Source: Jaminaea rosea (lineage: Eukaryota; Basidiomycota; Exobasidiomycetes; Microstromatales). From it: DNA of 64,000 bases. Position numbers and translations under genes: made by a program. The notes under the pieces were generated by a model. The model was not told the origin of the DNA and did no database searches. It saw only the letters and a program-made list of their open reading frames with translations. Location: positions 434,001 through 498,000 of the forward strand of contig NW_020289987.1 in the NCBI RefSeq assembly GCF_003144245.1, read 5' to 3'. Shown here piece by piece: positions 43,862 to 53,663 of this stretch (positions within the stretch are counted from its first letter, which is position 1; every line of letters begins with the position of its first letter).

Positions 43862-45085
43862 ATGACGTCCAAGACAACAGCCAGTGGTGGAGCACCGCCC
43901 AGCTACCAGAGTGCTCTATCCAGCAATGAAATCCTTCGGCACGAAGGCGAGCCAGGCAAGGCGAACATGAAGGCGGATGAGAAGGGTGGGAGCGGCAACG
44001 GCAATTCGTCGAGCAGTGCTTCTGAAGCAGCCGCATCTTCCTCTCAGATCTTTGCGGCGACTGATGCTGGCAAGCTTGAACCAAAGCTTGGAGGACCCGC
44101 TGAAGAATACCGCAGACGAGACGCTGATAGATGGCCCAAGATCGATCCGAATGCCTTGACCGTCGCAATTTATGGCATCTACATCGAGAATATTAAACTG
44201 CACGCCGAGCCGCATACTATCAAGATCACCGACTTCAATGGTGGAGTCTTGTGGCATTTCCTTTTCCCACTCTGCCCGTTCTCTGAGCACGTAGTGTTTC
44301 TGAAGCACTTCGAGAACAAGGGAACAGTATGGATGGTATTGGGCGATCAACAAGTCGACAATGTGAGTCAGTCCCGCGAATGAAGCTCTTCGGCGCAGCT
44401 CACACCCCTCTTCGCCTTCAGCCTCGTAAAGTCAGGAAGGGAGCAGGCTGGCCCTGGACCAAAGGAGCGGAGCCGCCAATGCCCGAACACTATGTATGGC
44501 GACGAAGGCTCAATGCGAAGGAAGTAGTTGACTGTGCCGATGGCAGAACATCGATCTTCACTCCCAAGATCAGCGATGCGGAGCGGCAAGTCTTTTCCCA
44601 CGAAAAGAAGCTGGCACTGACTGATTCCCTCGAGTTCAGTGTGCCTGGGACCGATCGAACGTTCGTATGGCTTTGCAATGTAAGTTCGGCAGCCTGCCAG
44701 CTCATTTGTAAGTGCCCGGCCTCACGCGTGTTCCCCCTCCGCCTCCTTCTCCATATAGGACATCATGAGAAACACAAGGCAGTCGAGATGGGATCGATTG
44801 ACCTACGTCCTGCACGAAAAAGCCGATTTGTCGTGTACCTACGGCAACACTAGGTGGGAGGAGGCCTTTGGACTATGGCTTCGGCCCGGCCTGCCCAAGG
44901 AGCTCGATCATGCGCTCATCGCATTTGCCCTCGTCAATCTGATGTTGATGCAACATCGCATGTGCCAGGAATTTGTTCAGGATAATTATCGACCCTCGAA
45001 CGGCAGTGATACGTACCAACGTCTGTTGGACATTCCTGCACTGCAGAAGGCAGCTTTGATTTGCGGGCTCGCGCCGCCACAGTGA
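43862..45085 (+). CDS. Tandem-array paralog 4 (PPxY, subgroup A)
   Basis: Exons 43862-44362, 44422-44679 and 44759-45085 give 361 residues. APPSYQSALS is the PPxY. The core is IYGIYIENIKLHAEPHTIKI, GVLWHFLFPL and GTVWMVLGDQ. Exon 2 reads PRKVRKGAGWPWTKGAEPP, CADGRTS and VPGTDRTFVWLC. Exon 3 begins DIMRNTRQSRWDRLTYVLHE and includes LDHALIAFALVNLMLMQHRM. It differs from paralog 3 by many conservative substitutions and no frame damage, so the copies have been kept under selection. No localisation signal is evident. Confidence 0.85.
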
Positions 45086-45404
45086 GAGGTGGTAACCGTT
45101 GCAATATCATGAGATGAAGCCACAACGACACTGCGATCGTCTGCCGGCCTTCGCGCCTTCGTCGAACATGCTACTACGCTCGCGTCGCAATGATGAAATT
45201 ATCCCTTCGATTCTGTTTGAGGTCCTGCTCGACGGCGCCCTTGGCCTACAGTTGCATGGTCAGACGGGAAGCTCGAGGCGGCTGTGCACGCGGGGCGTGC
45301 CCTCGCTTATGCAGAAATGGAGCTAGCCAGAGCGGACTTCGAAGTCTCGACGACCCAACGGGCATACAAATACAGTAGTCCAGTCGCCGCGTCGTCGCTT
45401 CGCC
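45086..45404. other. Intergenic region between paralogs 4 and 5, part of the duplicated unit
   Basis: 319 bp with the diverged repeat at 45181-45240 (CGTCGCAATGATGAAATTATCCC-like) and the promoter cassette of paralog 5. Nothing else was seen. Confidence 0.5.
45298..45372 (+). promoter_or_regulatory. Array promoter cassette of paralog 5
   Basis: The core TGCCCTCGCTTATGC (45298-45312) is followed by AGAAATGGAGCTAGCC, AGAGCGGAC and the TATA-like CATACAAATA at 45363-45372. The cassette shares these later blocks with paralog 6 rather than with paralogs 3 and 4. Confidence 0.68.
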
Positions 45405-46579
45405 ATGCATCCCCTCCATACAACACCAACGATGGCAGACAAAGAAATGGACAGCGCAGCCCCTCCTAGCTACGAGTCGCTGCATCCAGCAGGTACCTCC
45501 GATGCAAAAGGCGACTTCAAAGATGACAAGAGCGATGACTTGCTCACGGATGCTGGTCCATCTTCCTCCTCACAACTGCATGCCCCACCCGGCGCTGCAA
45601 AGGTGATGGACTGGGAGGAATATCGCAAACGCGATATCGCCTGGCCAAGGGGACCTCGGCTTCGCACCACCGCAGTCTACGGCCTTTATTGCGAGAGAAA
45701 GAGCCTTTATGCCCAGCCACATACGCTTAAGATAACAGATTACAATGGCGGTATCTTGTTCCACTTCCTTTTCCCTCTCCAACTGCTCGTTCGTCCATCT
45801 GATCCTTTCTTCAAGAGATCTCGACACATCTTCATGGTGTCCGGTGAGCAGACCACATCGAATGTAAGTGCTGACGGATGATCAGACGGCGCAGAGCACA
45901 TCCTGATAGCCTCTCTGCTACCAGCCGCGTGCCGAGACAAATGTGCCTGGTTCTCGTTGGCAGAAAGGTCCACAGCCGTCGCCTGAACAGGGCTACGTTT
46001 GGACCACTTCGCTCCTCTCGCAGCCTCTCGAATTCAGATGCGCCGATGATCGAGTCTCGCGTGTCTGGCCCGCAATTTGTACCCACAAGGAGCAGATAGA
46101 CAAGCACGACCTGGAGCCTCACCGCCGAGATCTGGTCAAGTTCAACGTGCCCACGTCTCGCCAGTCTGACACGACTCGCACGTTCGTCTGGAGTAGTTCC
46201 GTGAGTTTTGTGCAACTCAATTGGTAGATGGTGGCTGTGCTGATGCCTACCTCTACTCATCAATATTCAGGGTCTGGTGCGGAATCACTCTTGGTCGAGG
46301 TGGGACGAAGTCAATTACTGCTTGTATGAAGATGGTGACATGACCAGGATCTATGGCATCTTTCGATGGCAAGAAGGTTCAGCGATCGACCTCCGTGAGA
46401 TTCCCGACGATCTGGAGCATTCTCTAATCTTCTTCGCCCTAGGCTACCTTCTCCTAATGCAGTCCGATATGGCGTCGACATGGCCACCTCGTGGACCCGA
46501 GCAGGCTCGTCCCGACCCACCTCGATTCAGTGTCGCAGCTTTACGAGAAAAGGTTGCTGAGTTAATGTCAATCGAATAG
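45405..46579 (+). CDS. Tandem-array paralog 5 (PPxY, subgroup B)
   Basis: Exons 45405-45863, 45925-46200 and 46271-46579 give 347 residues, or 338 from the ATG at 45432. APPSYESLHP carries the PPxY. The core is VYGLYCERKSLYAQPHTLKI, GGILFHFLFPL and HIFMVSGEQTTSN. In subgroup B the tail of exon 2 changes to QSDTTRTFVWSSS, and exon 3 starts GLVRNHSWSRWDEVNYCLYE. The hydrophobic segment is LEHSLIFFALGYLLLMQSDM. Gene structure and phases match subgroup A. Function unknown. Confidence 0.84.
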
Positions 46580-46974
46580 TATCGTCGAAATCAGAGGGGC
46601 TGGCGGCGCTGATATGTTGGCAATATTGATCATTCTTTGTGGACAGTTCGGACCTTTTGTTGAACTCACCTTTGGCACATATCTGATCTGTCTACTTTCT
46701 ACCCGTGTGGAGCCGCGTTGCTTTGCATCTATCTAGTGCGAGGTGACGAAGCGCGCGGCCGGGCATAGATCTTTGGGGGCTGCCGTAGATCCGAATTCAG
46801 GCTCTGCAGTCCAGGCTCCGTGTGCCCCGAGGCTGGCGATATCCGCGCAGCCTTGGGGGGGGCTGTCTGTCTCGAAGCCTCTGCGAGCACACGGTAGCAG
46901 CACTGACCATGGCAGCCTCAGTGCTGCTCAGTACAAAGGACTTTGAAGTCCTCTTGAGGCACGTGAGCCGGGCG

Positions 46975-47116
46975 GTGCAACTTCAGACGTCCGATGGTGA
47001 GTGATGCCCGGCGACGCGCCGCTGCTGCGATCCTCATCTTTTCGTGATCTGTCCATGCTCGCTCGCACCTCTACGAGCGGGCCATAGAGAGCTGATCTTT
47101 ACGATGCAGGGGTCGG
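46975..47116. repeat. Diverged duplicate segment, left copy
   Basis: It shares GTGATGC..., CGCTGC, CTCGCACCT, GAGCGGGCCAT, GAGAGC and GGGTCGGA blocks, in order, with 49155-49302. The two copies flank paralog 6. Confidence 0.5.
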
Positions 47117-47401
47117 ATACACACGTCGCAATGATAGAATCATCCTTTCGATCGTGTGTGAGGCTCTGCTCGTCCGTGTTGGAGCCACGTGGCGTTAACT
47201 TGGTCCGCCCGAAAGCTGATTGAGGTCTATCCTCTCCTTGTTTCCTCTCTTCCTGCTATCACCAATACCATCCTTTTCCCTTTCAGTCTGAGCATTGCGC
47301 AGAGCAATCGTCCCTACCTTTCAGCTACAGTCCGCGCCCTTGGCTGGTAGCGTTGCAGGGCTAGACGGGAAGCTGGAGGCGACGGCTGTGCACGCGGGGC
47401 G

Positions 47402-47481
47402 TGCCCTCGCTTATGCAGAAATGGAGCTAGACTAGCCAGAGCGGACGTCGAAGCCTCGACGGCCCAACGGGCATACAAATA
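47402..47481 (+). promoter_or_regulatory. Array promoter cassette of paralog 6
   Basis: The core TGCCCTCGCTTATGC (47402-47416) is followed by AGAAATGGAGCTAGAC, AGAGCGGACGTCGAAG and CCAACGGGCATACAAAT, with the TATA-like box at 47472-47481. It closely matches paralog 5. Confidence 0.68.
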
Positions 47482-47508
47482 GTCCAGTCCCCGCACTGTC
47501 GCTCCGCC

Positions 47509-48732
47509 ATGCATCTCCTTCCCGATACCACATCGACGATGGCAGATGAGAAAATGGACAGCGCAGCCCCTCCGAGCTACGAGTCGCTCTCTGCGGCAGG
47601 GACCTCTTCCGATACAAACGATGCGAAAGGCGACGTCAAGAAGGATGACAAGGGCAATGACATGCTCACGGATGCTCGTCAAGCCGCTTCGTCATCCTCC
47701 TCCTCGCAGATGCTCGCCCCATCCGGCGCTGCAAAAATCATGGACTGGGAGGAATATCGCAGGCACGACAAAGGCATCTGGTCAAAGGGCTCTCGTCGTC
47801 GCACCACCGCAGTTTACGGGCTTTATTGTGAAAGGAAGCATGTTTATGCTCAGCCGCACGCTCTGAAAATCACAGACTACAACGGTGGTGTCTTATACCA
47901 CTTTCTCTTTCCTCTTTGCATGATACGCCGGAATCAAGCCTTGTTGAAGAGGCCCGGATACATCTACATGGCGCCCGGTGATCAGACGATCTCGAATGTA
48001 AGTGTAGCAAGCGCGCAAAAGATAGCCTACGCATGTTCTGACGGTTTGGAGCCTGTCAGCCAAGGGCACAGACAGACAAAGCGGGACATGCTTGGCAGGA
48101 TGGGCCGGAACCGCCGAAATCAGACAGCTACGTCTGGAGGGCTCCGCTTCACACGTCTGATAGCCCTCACTTTGAATGTGCGGACGGAAGAACCTCGAGT
48201 ATCTACCTCGACCTCTGCGAAGCCAAGCAACAGATCCACAAGTACGCTTTGGAATATCATCGCCGCGATATGCTGGAGTTCAGCATTCCCAGCTCCGGGC
48301 AGTCCGAAACAACTCGCCGTTTCGTCTGGAGCAGTGGGGTAAGTTGTTCCGGGGCTGAGCACGTGCAAAGCGCTTATGCTGATGCTCATGACCGTCTACA
48401 TCGACGCTCAGGGCCTGCCGCGGAATCACCCTTGGTCAAGGTGGGACGAAATCAAGTATTGCATGTACGAAAAAGGCGACTTGACGCGCATTTACGCCAA
48501 ATTCTGCTGGGCGGAAGGATTCGCGATCGACATTCGTGAACCTCCAGAGGCTCTCGAGCACCCCTTGATTGTCTTTGCATTGGGCTATCTTCTTTTGATG
48601 GAGTACGATTTCGCGTCACAATGGTCGGCGGCCGATTTCGCTCACGGCGGGAGGAAGGACCATCCCGCACCGCCATTGTTCAGTGTCGCCAGTCTGCGAC
48701 ATTGGGCTGGTCAATGGATGCCGATAGAATGA
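47509..48732 (+). CDS. Tandem-array paralog 6 (PPxY, subgroup B)
   Basis: Exons 47509-47997, 48060-48338 and 48412-48732 give 362 residues; an ATG at 47539 would remove ten. APPSYESLSA is the PPxY. The core is VYGLYCERKHVYAQPHALKI, GGVLYHFLFPL and YIYMAPGDQTISN. Exon 2 needs the acceptor at 48058-48059; it then reads PRAQTDKAGHAWQDGPEPP, CADGRTSS and SETTRRFVWSSG. Exon 3 has GLPRNHPWSRWDEIKYCMYEK and LEHPLIVFALGYLLLMEYDF. It is the last intact member and closest to paralog 5. Unspliced frames break in exon 2, so the spliced model matters for recognising it. Confidence 0.84.
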
Positions 48733-49567
48733 GATGTGACAGCAGCTACAATCGAAGTGTCTTTCAAGCTCAGCGTTTCGCTCTTTTACATCTCAATGAT
48801 CTTCTTGCATACGAGGGGCGTACTTGGTGACTGACGATAGAGGGCACTCTTTTGGGGGCAAGAACTCTCGCAGGCGCTTTCTTTCTCACCTTCGCTCAGT
48901 GCTCGCCTGGGTCTCCTTCTCATGGTGCGAGAGGCATGGCTGCGGGCATTAATGCACTGGGCTTCCGAATTTCCGACGTCCGGGCGTGACACAGGCGTGA
49001 CGGACATTCCCCATCCCTCGTCCCTGTCAATGTCCGCGTGTAGTGGCACATTCCCCCTTCGCAGCCTTAGTATCCCAAGGATGATGCAGCAGCACCATTG
49101 TGATCTTCGACTTCTTTCTCGCGTGATGCCAGATTGGGATCCGCGAGCGCGGATGTTGCGATTCTCCAGGGTCCGACTGCAAGTGATGCTCCGCGATGCG
49201 TCCAAAGCCCGCGCTGCAGGCAGATCTCCTCATCATAGGCGTGCAACGCTCGCACCTCGAGCGGGCCATGGAGAGCCGATCCCTACGATACAAGGGTCGG
49301 ACACCTTGTGCCATCAACTCCTACGGTGAAGATCCGCCATCGGTCTAAATCGTGCCGCCGAAAGCTTGCACAAAAGGCATAAAAGGACGAGTGTGCCACC
49401 GATCTTCCCACTTCTGTCGGCACAGCTGGTCTGTCCCACTTCAACGCACACTCTCACTGTACCCCGATTGTCCAAAGTTCTCTATCAAGAACAGCTGGCC
49501 TGTTCTTCGATCGCACTCTCACTTCGATCGCATTCTCACTTCACTCGCGCCCTGCTTGTTTGCAACA
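48733..49567. other. 835-bp region downstream of the array
   Basis: It contains the right copy of the diverged duplicate (about 49155-49302) and, at about 49377-49386, a TATA-like GGCATAAAAGG followed by a CT-rich leader for the next gene. Overlapping open frames on both strands have no recognisable product. Confidence 0.45.
49155..49302. repeat. Diverged duplicate segment, right copy
   Basis: Counterpart of 46975-47116. Shared ordered blocks include GCTCGCACCT, GAGCGGGCCAT, GAGAGC, TACGAT and AGGGTCGGA. It marks the right edge of the expanded region. Confidence 0.5.
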
Positions 49568-51062
49568 ATGTGAGCACGCCGAATGCCCCGTTTGCAGATG
49601 CATTGATTGACTTTCGCCTTCCACGGGCCCTCAGGAAAATCTCCATCCACTGGCTTCTCTTAGCCGTCACGCTGGCCGTAACCTTCGAGGCGCAGGCGGC
49701 TCCCATTGCTACATCCGAGGCGCAGGCGGCTCCGCTTTCTCGCAGAAGGGGAGGGGGCCTTTTCAAATTCCCCAAATTTGGGAACTCGTCCCCGAAGACG
49801 GCCGCAACCGGCAGTACCAGCGGCGCCACGACTGATGCTCCTGGTCCTGCCGGCGCTGCTCATGCAAACCCCGCTGGTAATACAAACAGCGGTAATAGCG
49901 GAACCACCCGTCCGCAGCCTCAACAATCCGACGCTGCTCCGACGCTCGGGTTCTGGAAAGATAAGGCCAGGATAGACAGACTGACAGCTAACATCAACTC
50001 AGGCAACTTGCCGATGCAGCTCGCAAGCAATGGCATGACTGGCTACGGGACGCACCTGATGATAGAAACGGCAAATGATGCCCAGCGCAAGGCTAGTGTT
50101 GCTCAGGCAGAAGTAGAGGACGCCCGTGCTTCTCTTGCCTCGACGGCGCCTACAACAACATCTTCTTCCTCTTCTTCCTCGTCATCAGGAATAGCGGCTC
50201 AATCCACGTCTTCCGCATTGCCAGTGCGCAGACGCATGAAAAGCAGACCGGCCAGTGTGGCAAAAGTTCCTGCAGGTGGAGCCTCAAGGGCCGCGGCCGC
50301 TCCAGTCAGGGGTGCTACGTCAGGGACCGCAACGTCAGGGATTGCTACGCCGAGCGCTACGCCAGGTACCTCTACGCCAGGGGCCGCTTCAAGCGGGGCC
50401 ACTACGTCAGGTGCCGCGACGGGGGACAGCTCTACAAACGAACTCTCTTTGGGCGGCGGCTCGCCGGGCGCGAGACCGATTGCTCACTCGGGGGACAACG
50501 TCTCGCAACCGAACGGCCCTCGCCCCCAAGGGCATCATCCTCTTGCTGCGCCCGCAGATCAGCCAGCTCAGCAACCACAGCCTCACAATATCAACTTTGA
50601 CAGGCCATTCGGACCACGTCCAGTCAGTCCACACGCTGTCACAGATTCTGACAATTCTCCCTCGGAGCATACAGTGAGTGAATTGGTGCGTCTCATCGCT
50701 GCTCGACGCTGAGGTTGACTCGGACCGTTGCCGAGCAGGGGAGCCAAGCGCTGGGAGATACTACCGCCGAGACCCACCCAGCGGAGCCAGCGGAGAGCTC
50801 AGTAGACCCGACTCTCGGCACAAGCAAAGCAAACCTTGCTAACGCTCTTGGAACCATGGCAAACAGCTTCATCAACATTGGAGTCGTCGCGCCTAACACA
50901 TGGTCTGGACATGAGGCCAAAATGGCTCGTGAGAAGCAAAATGCGGCTGATGCCGCGTCTTCTTCGATTGCATCCGCATCCTCTTCCAAGAGCGCAGCCA
51001 TGACCTCATCCACGAGCCTTTCCAGTACGTCCCATGCTGCCGGGCCAACGTCGGTGCCCTGA
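49568..51062 (+). CDS. Secreted low-complexity protein with intron-split start codon
   Basis: Proposed exons are 49568-49569 (AT), 49635-50673 and 50739-51062, giving 454 residues. The frame upstream of 49635 has no ATG. Splicing gtgagc...ctcag (49570-49634) joins AT to G and starts MKISIHWLLLAVTLAVTFEAQA, a textbook signal peptide. A second intron at 50674-50738 (gtgagt...gagcag) links two open frames in phase. Without it the protein would end at 50712. The mature part begins with APLSRRRGGG (possible kexin site) and contains WKDKARIDRLTANINSGNL and NDAQRKASVAQAEVEDARAS helices between Ser/Thr/Gly/Ala/Pro-rich repeats (ATSGTATSGIATPSATPG). There is no GPI signal. A secreted or cell-wall protein of unknown family. 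Confidence 0.68.
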
Positions 51063-51508
51063 GTAGGGGCCAGACTCCCCCCGGCCTGGCCTCGTTGCTC
51101 GCCACATTTCCTCCATCCTCTCTTCTGCTCCCTATCCTCTCGCGCGCCTTGCTCGCCCCTCTCGTCACTCACAGCTGGTCTGGAGTGATGGGCCGCGGTG
51201 TGACCAAGTGCGATGGACGATCCCTCTCTTCCTGTTCTCTCTTACTGCGTGCCCGTGGACTGGAATGAATCATATCTGTGCCTGACGAACCCTGTGCAGC
51301 GCGATGCGGTCCGGTCTGGCGTGGTCGCAGTGCGCGGCCTTTTGAAACAACGATGTTGGTATGATTATGCGACGCAGCGAATCTCGTCTACCAGTAGTAA
51401 GTTGGGAAGCTCTTCGAGCGCAGTCAGTGCCTCTCAGGAGCTCCCCTCGGGTCTCTCTCCGTTCCTCCTTGGCAATCCTACCCTTCGTCCCGCCTACGAC
51501 TGTTCGCC
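51063..51508. other. Convergent intergenic region
   Basis: 446 bp between the secreted-protein gene and DGK1, whose 3' ends face each other. No gene was recognised. A plus-strand frame from 51213 runs into DGK1 antisense and is judged a shadow. Confidence 0.45.
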
Positions 51509-53217
51509 TCAAGCCAAGACGCTCCTCTGCGCCCCTACAAAGGCTCCTGCCGCCTGTCCCCACACCCACAGCCATGCCCAAATCCCAAAACCGCTCAAGA
51601 TGGGCAACGAAAGATTATCGTCGAGCCCTCCGAGCTCCAATCCCTCGGCAACGGCCGCCACCAGGCCCGCTCCCAGCGCTACGAGTGGGAGGGGCATAGC
51701 AGGCACGCCATTCACCGACGAAGCCGCCGAGGCGACTACGCGGGACGCTGCATCCCATGCTGCGTTTAGTGGCCCAGACTTTGCATTGTCCGCCAGCTCG
51801 GTGGGCATTCGTCCCCTGAATCCCCACGACCAGCCACACCACCCTGAGTGGGCCCATCCAGGTGCGCTCGCCCCCAGCACGGCATGGTGGCTATTCCAGC
51901 TTGCCCCGTCGAAACGTTCCGCCTTCATTGCGATTCCGCCACCCCAGAAGAGGAGGGCGACGCACCCGCCTGCGATCCATGCTGCGAGGAAGCCCGAGAG
52001 GGACTTGCGCGCTGCAAAGGGTGGGGAGGGAAGAGGGGGAGTGTACCGGCCTAGGAGGCGACCAAAGACCGAGGCGGCTGTGTCCGCCCAGGAGAGGATC
52101 ATGATGGAGACGCAGGCGATATCTGCTGGGTAGAAGTGAAGCGAGAAGATGACGCCGATTAGGTACCAGACTACGCCATTGACCTTGTCCTGCGAGCGTG
52201 GCGCGACGCAGAGAAAGTTGTCAGCAGCGAGCGATGGCAGTATGTGAGCCTCTCTGAGTGTCCGACTCACCTTCTCGGATTCTCGCATGAGAAAGCCCAA
52301 GACTTTCTCATAGATCCGCTCAAAGTCGTCATTGTTGAGGCGGATGATGTCTGCCGTGATGACGATTCCCAGGAAGATGGACAGCCCGCGAACGACGGCC
52401 CCGAGGTTATGGTGGGCGAGGTAGAGGTAGAGAACCAGGAAGCCTGGCGGCGGGGAAGCCAGAAAGGGTGAGGTTCAGCATGTCGTAGCATGAGGCAGAT
52501 CACCCCTCTTTGGCACGACGCCGACTCACCAATGCTCGAATGAAATATCTTCCTCGGAATCTCCCAACTCTTTTTACTCTTCTTTCCCTCGCTCCCACTA
52601 CCCCCTCTCCTGGCGCCCGGTCTACCGGAGCCAACAATCTTCTCTACCTCCTTCGCCTCTCCCCTCCTCCTCAGCCCCTCCCGATTGGCCCTCCCCTGCA
52701 GCTTTTGCTCCTCGCTCAACCCCACGATGGAGCCTGCACGGGACACATCTGCCAGATCCCCTGCACCGCCATTGCCGTTGCGCGGATGCTGGTGCTGCGC
52801 GAGAGGTCGTGGGGAGACACCGTCGAGTCCCTCTGGTGCGTAACCGGCATCGTCGTCGGCCGCTTCGACTTTTGTATCTACTTCCAAGTGAGGGGTGAGG
52901 GCGCCAGGCGGCGTGTCTTCGGGGGACTCGTCCTCTGGCGCACGTTGCAAGGCGCGTAGGACTGCTGCGCCCTTTTCTGAGAGTGAGCCAGAGCGTGTGC
53001 GATTAGGCGCGAGTCGAGAGGACGAGGGCTGGGCGGATGAGGAAGAGGAGGAGCCGTTCATCTTCTCTGGCTCGGCGACGAGTTGACGCGTTGAGTCCAT
53101 CGAGGTAGAGGGAGGCGATGGAGCGGCGGATGATGTTGATGGGGACGAGGATGAAGAGGTGGCTCCCTTCTTTTTGTTGAAAATGCGTGTGAGGGAGGCT
53201 TTGCGGTCCTTGGCCAT
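51509..53217 (-). CDS. DGK1: CTP-dependent diacylglycerol kinase
   Basis: Exons 53217-52530, 52442-52271 and 52189-51509 give 513 residues; introns are 87 and 81 nt, the second in frame. The N-terminal 220 residues are disordered and Ser/Pro/Arg-rich. The membrane domain begins WEIPRKIFHSSIGFLVLYLYLAHH across the first splice. It continues with GLSIFLGIVITADIIRL, then NGVVWYLIGVIFSLHFYPADIACVSI, SWADTAASVFGRLLGRYTPPLP and ARKSLSGFLAA. WADTxAS and the RxxGxxTPxxP block are the CDP-alcohol/cytidylyltransferase-like signature of DGK1. The yeast enzyme sits in the ER/nuclear envelope and makes phosphatidate from diacylglycerol with CTP, opposing the Pah1 phosphatase in membrane growth versus lipid storage. 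More hydrophobic segments follow to the C-terminus. Confidence 0.93.
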
Positions 53218-53663
53218 CTTTGTTGGTGTTGGTTGCAGAGGAAGGAGAGGAGGAGTTGCAGTCGCAGTCAGTCGCACTCGCACTCGCACTGGCAGCTGGA
53301 TCGAAAAGCGTGCAACGTCGTCGTCGTCGTCCCGTCGTCCCCTCGCCGTGAACAAACACTCGTCAGTCAGGCAAGAGCAAAGCAAAGCGCGGCGCCTCTC
53401 ATCCGTCTGCGTCTGCCTGCCCGTTCGCCCGCCCGCCGCCAACAAGTCCTTCTGGCGGTCCGAGGGGAGACGACAAGCCACGCGAGCGGCGACGATGCAC
53501 GCGCGAGGAGCCACCTCTCACCGCTCATTCCAACACACATCGATGCGGTTGGCGACTACGACGCGCGTAGACACACAAAGGTAGTGTTCTGATTATCGAG
53601 ACACAAGAATGACAGCAGCAGAGAAGCACGACAGCATCGCAATGAGTCACGTCATGCCCCCCG
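53218..53663. promoter_or_regulatory. DGK1 upstream region, no gene seen
   Basis: 446 bp between the 3' end of the glucanase gene and the DGK1 start, both on minus. It contains short repeats on the plus strand (GTCGTCGTCGTC, GCACTCGCACTCGCACTGG near 53276-53330). No factor site was identified. Confidence 0.4.

Larger units (their letters stand above)
46580..47508. other. 929-bp region with duplicated remnants and the promoter of paralog 6
   Basis: A short open frame at 46918-47007 (MAASVLLSTKDFEVLLRHVS...) runs into a good donor. A cag at 47108-47110 and an open stretch to 47200 could complete a tiny two-exon gene, but no family is visible. The segment at 46975-47116 recurs diverged at about 49155-49302. 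The stretch at 47123-47185 matches the intergenic repeats before paralogs 3 and 5. I read this as a duplication remnant rather than a gene. Confidence 0.4.

Noticed and set aside
51213-52133. 306-codon plus-strand open frame
   Set aside because: Runs antisense through the last exon of DGK1, has no family features and is explained by GC-rich codon shadowing.
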